The translations under genes and the position numbers were made by a program. A stretch of 20,801 bases of DNA from Karstenula rhodostoma CBS 690.94 (Eukaryota > Ascomycota > Dothideomycetes > Pleosporales > Didymosphaeriaceae). The stretch is from NCBI GenBank assembly GCA_010093485.1, contig MU001496.1, forward strand, positions 1,301 through 22,101, written 5' to 3'. Below the pieces are notes generated by a model that saw only the letters and a program-made list of their open reading frames with translations, searched no databases and was not told the origin of the DNA. Shown here piece by piece: positions 11,850 through 20,801 of the stretch. How positions within the stretch are numbered: the stretch's first letter is position 1; the number at the start of each line of letters is the position of its first letter.

Positions 11850-11987
11850 GGGTTAAATAATAGTAGACCCTATAAACTAAGATAAGCTAATAGAAAGTCT
11901 AGTTAAATACTAATAGACTTTATAAACTAAAGTAATATTATAGATAATACTATTAAATACTAGTAGATTTTATAAACTAAGGGGAGG
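11850..11987 (-). repeat. Right inverted arm
   Basis: Read on the minus strand from 11987, this repeats the left arm block by block (CCTCCCCTTAG, ACTAGTATTTAATAGTA, TTACTTTAG, TTTCTATTAGCTTATCT). One more diverged ~50-bp unit continues inward to about 11790, ending in TTTCGTCTC. Confidence 0.8.
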
Positions 11988-12479
11988 TAAAAATAGAAAG
12001 TTATAATACTTTATAATAGGGAATACCTTTAATCCCTTTAATTTTTAAAACTAGGGGAGTAAGGGTCGCTCGTTTAGAATCTTAGTAAAGATTAAGGGCT
12101 ATAGTATTTAAAATATAATAAGGAGAGTAAGGATAGTAAAAATAAAAATATATCTATACTAGCTTATATACTATACTAATAGAGTCTAGTTAATATATAT
12201 ATAATATATTATATAAGGGAATACTATATCACGAACCTATTCTAAGTAATTATTTAAATCTAGAATTTATATTATTTTTTCCTATATTTTTATTACTCTA
12301 TAGTTATTAAAATAATTACTATAAGCCTAATATAAGCTCTATTACCCCTAAGATTTAATATATTTTTATATTATATCTATTCTACCTATAGTTAAGATAG
12401 GAAGGGTTTATATCTTTAATTAGTAGTACTATATTATTAAACTAGTAGTAATATCTATTATAACGAGCCGACTAGAAAA
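11988..12479. other. Spacer between inverted-repeat unit and RecQ gene
   Basis: No coding frame or repeat was identified in these ~490 bases. A purine-rich part (about 12040-12150) contains a surviving CGCTCG. The left part of the convergent region would hold the 3' end of the RecQ-like gene. Nothing more can be supported. Confidence 0.5.
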
Positions 12480-15400
12480 CTACTAGTTTATAAATAACTT
12501 TAGTATATAAAGTAAAAGTATAAATATTCTAATAGATAATAGAAAGTATATAGACTACTACTACTACTAATTAAAAAAACCCCCTAAAAAAGAGTTATCT
12601 ACTTCTTAGGTAAAACTACTACTAGACTTAGCTATAAAATACTCTATTATACTATATAAAATTTATATTATCTCTATTAAATACTATCTATACTCCCTAC
12701 TTACTATTTAATTAAAAATTTTAAAGTATTAAGAGCCCTTTATAACTTTAACCTAACTTACTATTAGCTTTTTTCCTCTAGTACTTAGAGTACTTAATAG
12801 TATATACGCGACCTTATCTATTATCTACTAAAGGTTAACTACTCTCTAATAAGGAAGAGATACTAACTCTAGTAGTAGAGATAGTATACCCCTACTAATA
12901 AAAGGTCTTTTATATAGGGTATTACTTAGTTCTAAGGTTATATATAGAATTCTATACCTAGGTAATATTTTATATAAATAGGCTTTTAATAGCTTAAATT
13001 ATTTTCTTTTATTAGTATATATAGAGATATATACTATATATAAAAGGGGGTCTATAGGTAGATATCTTAGTATTACTATAGGTTTAAAATATACTACTAC
13101 CTAGCTTTAACCTTAGTTAAGTTAGGCCCCTACCCCTTTCTAACCTTAAACTTATATACCTATTTTTACTCTTCTACTACTAGTAGCTATTACTATAAGT
13201 CTAATAGGAAGTAGGTCTTATAAAACTATAGTAGGTCTAATAGTATCTAACTAATATAGCTATAGAAATATAGAGATATAAGTTATAAAAAGTATATAAT
13301 AAAGTCTACTATCTTTAACCTATTATAACTAGCTAGGGATATATATTCTAGCTATAATATCTTAGTAGGGCTATATACTACCTAGAGTGCTATCTAGAGG
13401 TCCTATAGTATATATTAATATTAGTATATAGTATAGTTATTCTACCTACTAAGAAACACGCTATTTTTATCTTACTAGTAATTATATAGATATAGTAGAA
13501 GTAGATATAGGTAATAATAGTATAGTAGGGCTTTATTATCTATTTAGTTATATAGTAAGTAGGTATAGTTACCCTATAATAGGCCTTTATAGAACCCTTT
13601 AGTATAGTTAAAGGGTTAGCCTACTATAAAATATATAGAGTAGAAATCTATATACTAGTAGTAGACTATATAATAGATTTATTTAAGTATTTTTTCTATA
13701 TTATAGATATATTAGATTACCCTATTATATATATTCTTATACTCTTAAGTTATATATACTACCTTTATTCTTATATTAGTAGGGGTAAGTACTAGAGAAG
13801 GAGAACTAGGTTCTATTTACTATATTAATAGTACTATAATATAAGGAGGAGAGAAGAGGGAAAGGTTCTTATATATATTTATTATAGAGTAGGCTATTAT
13901 ATCTATTTAGGGTAAAAGAGGTAGTAATAGAGGCTATATATATATATACTAATAGTAGAATAGGAGTAAATAAAGGTATTAATATAGAGAAAAGTATAGC
14001 TTATAAAAAAATTATAGCTTATATAAGTAAGGGGGTATATATTAAAAGAAAGGTTAGTATTAATATCTAGACTAATAAGGATATATTAGGTATATTAGCC
14101 CTAAACCTATATAATAGAATACTTAGGATAGAGGGAGTATAGAAGCTATATAGAGACTCTCTAGATTTATATATAGTATAATTTATTTATTTATTAAAAT
14201 ATTAGTTAAATATAATATAGATATAGATAGGTTTATTAGAACCTAAAAGTATTATCTTATCTATAACCTACCTTATATAGCTATTAAACTTACCTATATA
14301 GGTATATATACTATTACTATATATAATATAGGTAATGGCCGGCTTTCTACTATATCCTACCTATCTAGACTCCTATCTCTAGTTAATACTATTATTAGGT
14401 ACCCTAAAATAGATAACTATATCTATATTAATAAGGTTAGCCCTAGTAGTAAATATACTTATAGTAAAGATAACACCTTTCTTATACTTATTAAATATAT
14501 TCTATACTACCTCCTTTTTCTTAGCTATTATTTTTCTATAATATATAAATAACTTTTTATACTTATTTATATTAGTGTAGAGGTCCTTACAGGCTATATA
14601 ATTACTAATAAAGATAATAATCTTATAATACTACTATAGCTCGCGCTAGATATAGAATACTATTATTAATATTATAGCCTACTTCTCTATTAGCTTAATA
14701 GCTTAATAAAATAGATTAGAGTAGGTAGTAGGCTCTTATATAACCTCTATATACTTATTAAGCGCTAGTATACTATATACCTATACTTACTAGTTAAATA
14801 GGATAGTAGCTAAGAGTAGGAGTATTAGTATACTAAATTAGTCTAGGGTATAGAGATTAAGTAGATCTTTATAATACTAGTAGTTAGGGAGTAGGATATA
14901 GTAGTACTTATCTAGTACTAGATACTCTAGCTTACTATTTATATACTACTAGTATATAAAGTCCTTAAAGGTATCTATATTAATATATTTAGGTATAGTA
15001 ATAATAATATATATAGATTTATAGAACTACTTTATTCTAAATATACTAATATAGATCTTTAGCTTATAATACTTACTTATAATATTATTCTATATAGTAA
15101 TAAATAGGGTAATAACTATAGTCTATCTATAATTACTTTTTAGAGTAGTAATAGGTAATAGATATTTATTTATTTTACTAGTACTAGTAGGTATAATATA
15201 GGCTACTATACTAACCCCCTTAAATAGTAAGGCTAGTACCTACTTACTCTCTAGCTATAGTACCTAGTCCTTAGGAGTATTATTACTAAATAACTTATAT
15301 ATATTTACTAAGCTATATAAGGTAATATATTCTACTAGCTAGTCTATACTACTACTATTACCTTTTTTCTCTTCCTTTCTAGTATTCCCTTATATATTAA

Positions 15401-18084
15401 AATCGCTCGCGTTAAAGTTAAAGTAGCTATATTACTTATAGGAGACGTATATATAGGTATTAGATTAACTATAACTAAATATTTATATAAAAATATATTA
15501 TATCTCTTTAGTATATACTACTACTATAGTAGTAGATATATACCTTATCTATACCTTATAGTCTTTCTTATACTTTTCTTTCTAGACTGCCTTTATCTAT
15601 TCTTCTATTAGTACCTTTATACTATAGGGTAGAAATACCTCCTTATCCTACTAATATTAGAAGGTAATTATTAGATACTAGAGTATTAATATATTAATAT
15701 CTAACCCTATAATCCATTATATTATATAGTTAAGGAGTATAGTAAATTACTAATTATCTTTCTACTTATACCCTACCTTATTACTCTAGAGGTAGTAGCT
15801 ATACACGCGATAGTAGTATAATACTACCAGGCTATTAATAGGTATAGTTACAGTAATAAGCTAGTAGAATAGGTAGACGAGCTATATATACTAGATAAGG
15901 AGGGAGCCAATATATTATAGAAGGTAATAATATACTATATAGATAGTCTTATCTTTATTATAATCCTTATAGTAGTAGGATATAACTATAATAAGGCCTA
16001 GAAATAGAAATAGATTACTAGTACTATTAATAGATAAGTTTTTATATATAATACTTAGTAGCTCTATTAGATATATAGGCTACCCACTAGTAAAGTAAAT
16101 AAATAGGAAGATAGTATTAAGGAAGGCTTATATCTATAATAAGTAAGTTAGGGAAGAGAGAAATAATAGGTATTAGAGGGGTACCTACCTTTATACTATA
16201 CTTATCTATACTAATATAGTTATCTAGATTACTAGGTATTATTTTTATTTTACTAATATTAATAGTAGTAAAGGCCTACTTAACTATATAGTCTTACTAC
16301 TTATTAAAAGGTAGGCTACTTGGTTTAAAAGGGGAGTAACCCTTATTTTAGATACCTAGATTATATAGTATCTTATCCTAGGGGATTGGTAGTAGGGATA
16401 TAATACTACTATAGCTAGTAATATTAATAAGTAATATCTTTATTTTTTAAACTAATATTTATACTATATCCTTATACTCCTTAAATAATATTTTAATATT
16501 ATAGATAATAATATTATTACTATTCTATTATATAAAGCTCTATATTATATTTCTATACTAGAAGGTACTAAGGTAATACCCTATAGTAATAAGCCAGAAT
16601 ATAGGGGTATAGGACTTAGTACTAAGATAGGTATAGATAAAGTCTCTTAGCTTTTAATTAGCCTTTTAGCTATAGTTCTATAAGGTAGTTAGAATATTTT
16701 TCTTATTAACTAGTACCTTTATATTGGTGGTAGAGGTATTACTAAATAGTATAGTCTCTTCTACTATTAAACTAGTATTATCTACCTTATTATCTATAGC
16801 TAGAACTATTATAATAGCTCTTATATTTTTTTTTTTATCTCTTTCTTTCTCCTTTTTATCTTCCTTTTCCTCCTCTTTATCTCCCTCTTCTAGCTATATT
16901 ATAATTATCTTCTAAAAGTACTAATATACTATAAGATAGTAGTATTTCTTTAGTATAGATATATCTATAGTAAAGTTATATACCTACTTAAAACTAGACT
17001 TCTATAGGTCTAGGATAATAAATATAATTACTATTATAATAGCTAGATTAAAGTTACTCCTACTAGTAGTCTACTATATAAGCGCTAGCCAGAACTTATA
17101 GTATACCTATTCTAAGGGAGCTAGGGTCTAGTAATTATAGGCTATAGCTAGGGTTATAATAATAAGGCTATCTACTTCTACTAGGTATATATAAATACCC
17201 TCCTATACCCTTTCTACTATCTCTAATACCTTTAGTATTAATAGGTAGTTTAGACCTACCTTAAATACTTAATAAAAGAAGGTAAATATAGATAGTATTA
17301 TATTATAGTAATAGTCTAAAAAGTCTTAGTAGTATATAAGGAGTATTATAGGTGTATAGTTTAGATATTCCTATATAATCTATATATAGGCCTAGTAGGA
17401 GGTACTATATATAACTATATTCTACTAAACCTAAAATATACTCTTTATAGTACCCTATAGAAGAGTAAGCCTTAGATATATCTAGGTAGCTAGATATATA
17501 TAGTTCCACGCTATATCCTACTCTATATTACTAATAACTTTATAGAACTTTATATATTTAAGGAAGGGGTTTATAATATACTTAATAGTAAATAATACTT
17601 TACTATACTAGTAGATAATATTCTTATCTAGTCTCTCTTATACTTAATTAATCTATAATATAAACTAATCCACTATAATATAATAGGTAGTAGCTATAAT
17701 ATATAATATATATTAGCTTTCCCCTTTCTCCTCTATATCTACCTCTATATCTATTTTTATAAACTAGCCTTCCTCTTTATTCTTAGTATCTACTACTAAG
17801 GGAGATATATAGGGTTAAGGTATAGGGCGCTATACTTTAAAGTACTATAATCCTTACCTATTTAGTTAGAGATATTATAAGAACGTAGCCTAATAGTAGA
17901 TTATTTATATATTAGTAGTAGTAGTATAAGTATTTATATTAAAGTTATAATTCCTAATCCTATATATTATATAGAGGTAGTTTTTTATATTTTTAATTAT
18001 ATTTATTATCTCCCCTCTAAATATTATTCTATAGGTATTATACTTAAGACCTAGTATTAGTAGTACTATACTACTAATAGCCAT
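12480..18084 (-). pseudogene. Decayed RecQ-type helicase, telomere-linked-helicase (TLH) type
   Basis: The minus strand gives a very long frame from a surviving ATG at 18084-18082 to about 12480. The N-terminus has a short region that may have been a zinc finger (KNYLYIIY near 17985-17962, perhaps KNHLxxxH before RIP). Acidic stretches lie near 17760-17700 and a Lys/Glu-rich stretch at 16900-16810. TSG*PIYLIELLSI near 16091-16050 resembles the TGGQPARxTELLS region I recall from fungal TLH-like helicases. Helicase motifs follow: IIPTSTSKI at 15197-15171 (PTGxGKS), TIVITLF near 15120 (motif Ia), LVLDKYY at 14921-14901 (VIDECH), GVIFTISIFTTRANL near 14475-14430 (VATSAxGxGID), and *ESR*VGYSR at 14375-14346 (QESGRAGRD). 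After this a long C-terminal extension runs in the same frame. The frame shifts once between about 16160 and 16090. The length, near 1,850 codons, is large for RecQ but fits TLH proteins. In known fungi, TLH genes are typically subtelomeric. Confidence 0.85.
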
Positions 18085-18130
18085 AGGAGAAATAGTAGAT
18101 AAAATAATTAACTAGATTATATTATTCTAT
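18085..18130. promoter_or_regulatory. Short divergent spacer
   Basis: The RecQ-like gene starts at 18084 on the minus strand, and a plus-strand frame is already readable from about 18130 or, at the latest, 18340. If the early start is right, the two genes are divided by only tens of bases; if the later one is right, by about 250. No promoter element can be identified. Confidence 0.3.
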
Positions 18131-20560
18131 AATAAGTAGAGCTATATATATTTACTATCTATAAGTTTCTATACCTCTCTATATTACTAAATAGATATAT
18201 CCTTATAGGTCTTAAACCTGAAATATAATTTAATATCTAATAGAAGGATATAATAGTAGTAGTATATATAAATAATAAGACTATATTTTATATTAATATA
18301 GATAAGGTTTTATATAGTATAGGATAGTTAATACTTATAATAATAGAGAAAGATAAGGATTAATAGAGATTCTAAGATTAATAGGAAATATTCTAGGGAT
18401 TATAGTTAGGTTAGGGGGGGTAGTTATATTAAGGGAGATTTAGATCTAGCTATAGAATTAAAATTAGCTTAGTAATTTTATATAGTTTAGGGGCCAGCCT
18501 TTTCTTTCCTTTAGAAGCTTATACCTTTTCTTTTTTACTACCTTTTTTTTATACTCCTAATTATAACTATAACTATTCCCTAAATCTAACTACTACTATA
18601 GCTTTTCTCTATACCCTTACCGGCCTCTTATAGCTATAGCCAGTAGAGGTAGTAGATAGGGAGTTAAGTAATAAATATAATATTATACTAGTAGTATATA
18701 ATAGGATTTAGAATATATACTTATATATATATACTATAGGGGAGGGTAGTTTTAGCTAGGTAAGTATATTAGTTATATAAACGCTAGAGGACACGCTATA
18801 TTAAATAATTACTAATATTTCTAAAGCCGAGATAAGGAAGACGGTTAATATAATATATTAAAATCTAGATTAATAGGATAAAGATATAGCTAGGCCAGGA
18901 GGTAGGTAGATATAAAAAGGTAATAGTAGTAAGTAATTTAAAAAGAAGGGGGGATAGGAAGGAGATAAGCTTAGCTAATAATAATAAGAATAATAGCTTA
19001 AGGTAGTTAAGGGATACTCTATAATACTATAGAGAAAGAGGAAGTATACTACTAAAAAGGATATACTAGCTATAAATAAGGCGCTAGTTAATAATTTAAA
19101 TTATAGCCTAATTAATACTATCGCGAACTTATAGGACTAGGAGTATATAGAGGCGCCTAATAGTAAATTAAATAAGGAATATTAGTATAGGTCCTATTAC
19201 TATAAATAGTCTAGTATTAGGGTTAATATAGTTATTAAGTTTATTAGTAGGGGTATAGTAATTAGGTCTATAGATACCTTTTATAAGTAGTAAATAATTA
19301 GGCTTATATAGGCGCGATAATATTGCTATAAAAGGAAGTTATTTAAAGTTCTAGTAAATAAGGGTACCTTATCCTAAAGTAGGGTATTAGATTCTATATT
19401 AGCTTTATCCTACTACTAAAATATATCCCCTAGCACTCTAATAGATAGTACTAATAAAAGGTAGTAGTAGGGTATTCTATTAAATAATAAGGTATTTAAT
19501 TTTTAGTTCTAGTTCTTTAATATATAAAAGATATAAGTAAATAGTATTACTAAGTTTATATACTAATAGTAGATACTAGATTAGTTATATAAGTACTTTA
19601 TTAGATTAGTAGAAAGGTTTTATAGTTAGGAGTAAGGGACTAGGGTATATAGAAGAAACTATAGGGATATTATAAAGGAGGTACTATTTAAAATTACCTT
19701 TACTAAGGACCTTAGGAGGATACCTAATAAGAGTTATAATAAGGATATATAGAGGATATTTAGAGATATATTAAACTAGAGAGTAAAATAGAATATAATT
19801 AAGATAATATTTAGTTTAGTTAGTATCTTTACTTTAATACCTAGGGGATATATACCTAATAAGTAGATTAAGAAGCGATTAATATAGAAGTTAGTTAGTT
19901 AATAAGCCAAGCTTATAAGGGATTATAATAGAGATATTATAATATTATTATAGAGAATAGAGATACTATTCCTAATATATATAAAATAGATATAAATACC
20001 TTCTAGTTTTATATTCTTATTAGAGCTTAGAGATAGGGATAAAATAAACCCTATTAACTTCTTTCTATAGGTCTTCCTACCAATTTTATAAGTATAGACA
20101 CTAACTATATATAGTAGCCAGGAAAGTAGTAGTAAGGTAGTATATAGTTAGGGTATAGAAGTAGATTTAGAAGGACGCGGTATAGGGTTTATAGATAAGT
20201 AGTATAATAATAATAGTAATAATAATAAAATATAGGGATAATAATATTAATAGGGAAGATAATATAATAGTATTATTATAGGTATAGACTAGAGTAGATA
20301 TAGATAATTTATAGGTTAGGTTATAGACTTAATATCCTATTTTTTAAACGAATCTAGTAAGTATACTAATCTAGTAATACTAAACTTAGATATATATTTA
20401 AATATAGTAGGTTACCTATCTTCCCCTTAGATAACTATTATATTATTAGAGGTCTAGGGTATTACTTAGCTAGTAGAGGTATATTAGAAAATATAGCTTA
20501 ACTATTCTAGTAGTATAATATACTATATACTTAATTTAATTATCTTGGTTAGGTTATAAT
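18130..20560 (+). pseudogene. Unrecognised large protein (up to ~800 codons)
   Basis: One plus-strand frame is open but for TAA/TAG over about 2.4 kb. The part from about 18340 is the most convincing. It has a Gln-rich start, a segment SNKYNIILVVYNRI near 18670, a basic stretch (KGNSSK*FKKKGG near 18920-18950), then a long helical, Arg/Lys/Glu-rich body, for example IIKEVLFKITFTKDLRRI near 19670-19725. A Ser/Asn/Gln-rich segment (about 20120-20240) precedes a final helical domain (VIDLISYFLNESSKY near 20320-20365). The frame ends around 20560, where stops become dense. No helicase, nuclease or recombinase motif was recognised. It lies head to head with the RecQ-like gene. The start is not fixed because no ATG survives at the 5' end. 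Confidence 0.55.
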
Positions 20561-20801
20561 AGGGACCTTAGTAATAAGCTTAATAATCTAGGTTATATTA
20601 ACTAGAATCTATTTATTTTCCCTAAAGCGCTTCTAATTAAGGCTAATAGTAGTATAATATTTTTTAATCTAGTTTATAGAAGCTATTAAGAAATACTCCT
20701 AAATAGTATTATATACTATTAAATTATATAGCCTACTTGGGTTTTATATAAATAGGAGTAAAATAGTCTAAAGTAATTTTCTTTTACTTTAGGGTTACCC
20801 T
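20561..20801. other. Non-coding right flank
   Basis: No frame or repeat is recognisable after about 20560. The window ends in AGGGTTACCCT, an 11-bp palindrome-like sequence. It is not a telomere array. Confidence 0.45.

Larger units (their letters stand above)
10855..11987. mobile_element. 1.1-kb unit with long terminal inverted arms
   Basis: The sequence from 10855 rightward (CCTCCCCTTAGTTTATAGAA...) matches the reverse complement from 11987 leftward (CCTCCCCTTAGTTTATAAAA...) over about 130 bp with scattered mismatches. The mismatches are mostly of the C/T or G/A kind expected of independent RIP. Both arms contain the same order of ~50-bp subunits. A single plus-strand frame fills the middle. 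The architecture resembles a small DNA transposon or an inverted-repeat cassette. No transposase motif was recognised, and no convincing target-site duplication is visible at the arm ends. It lies exactly between the two converging helicase genes. Confidence 0.6.
1..20801. other. RIP-saturated AT-rich domain
   Basis: The whole window is almost free of CpA and TpG on both strands and is packed with TpA. Only a few dozen CA or TG dinucleotides remain. ATG is therefore rare and TGA stops are very rare, while TAA and TAG occur in every frame, so no long frame is open. CpG is retained in many places (for example around 2489, 5107, 10277 and 15409), which argues against plain CpG deamination. The pattern is known from repeat-induced point mutation in filamentous ascomycetes, in which cytosine in CpA of duplicated DNA is converted to thymine. 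Coding and non-coding parts look equally affected, so the duplicated unit was probably at least as large as the window. Confidence 0.93.

Noticed and set aside
16724..16915. Plus-strand 63-codon open frame with ATG, rich in Leu/Ser/Phe
   Set aside because: It is the antisense of the Lys/Glu-rich coil of the RecQ-like gene (minus strand 16900-16810). It is open only because the pyrimidine-rich strand lacks TAA/TAG there. No separate gene evidence exists.
18660..18720. Resemblance of NIILVVYNRI to retrotransposon integrase (ILVVVDRxTK)
   Set aside because: No HHCC zinc finger, second Asp or DDE continuation follows in the frame, and no reverse transcriptase motif is seen nearby. The match is too short.
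1..20801. AT-rich organelle or Plasmodium-like genome
   Set aside because: No organellar genes, rRNA or tRNA are present. The selective lack of CpA/TpG with retained CpG fits RIP, not general AT bias.
1..20801. LTR or LINE retrotransposon, the usual RIP target
   Set aside because: No YxDD, RNase H, protease or integrase motifs and no long direct terminal repeats were found; the motifs found are helicase motifs.
20785..20801. AGGGTTACCCT and scattered CCCTAA as telomere repeat
   Set aside because: They are single copies, not arrays, and such words are common in TA-rich RIP sequence.

Overview
The window is AT-rich fungal DNA that looks like the product of saturating repeat-induced point mutation (RIP). 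CpA and its complement TpG are almost absent, and TpA, TAA and TAG are everywhere. ATG is nearly gone and TGA stops are very rare, so no long open frame survives. CpG and CGCG are still present, so this is not CpG-specific decay. This pattern is typical of repeats in filamentous ascomycetes (Pezizomycotina). There are no mitochondrial genes, tRNAs, rRNAs, CRISPR arrays or telomere arrays.

If TAA/TAG are read as converted Gln or Trp codons, and Ile, Ser, Asn and Tyr are treated as possible converted Met/Val, Gly, Asp and His, long frames reappear. Five were recovered. (1) Minus strand, about 4970 to 342: an SF1B (UPF1/SEN1-like) helicase with an 18-residue tandem repeat near its N-terminus and a Gly/Asp/Gln-type low-complexity tail. 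(2) Plus strand, about 6060 to 10400: a SNF2-family helicase/ATPase with 18-bp and 213-bp internal repeats. (3) Plus strand, about 11020 to 11790: a short frame of unknown function inside a 1.1-kb unit with inverted terminal arms (10855-11987), made partly of ~50-bp repeated units. (4) Minus strand, 18084 to about 12480: a very large RecQ-type helicase of the fungal telomere-linked-helicase (TLH) type, with one frame change near 16.1 kb. (5) Plus strand, about 18130 to 20560: a long, unrecognised charged protein.

The large genes alternate in strand (-,+,-,+). The SF1B and SNF2 genes diverge from a 1.1-kb repeat-bearing spacer (4971-6060). SNF2 and RecQ converge on the inverted-repeat unit. 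RecQ and the unrecognised gene diverge from about 18.1 kb. Genes and spacers are hit equally hard, so the whole window was probably duplicated as one block, such as a subtelomeric segment or a very large mobile element. Three helicases from different superfamilies beside an orphan gene is the most notable content. All genes are dead here. Positions of starts and ends are approximate, because RIP destroyed most start codons and the native stops cannot be told from new ones.
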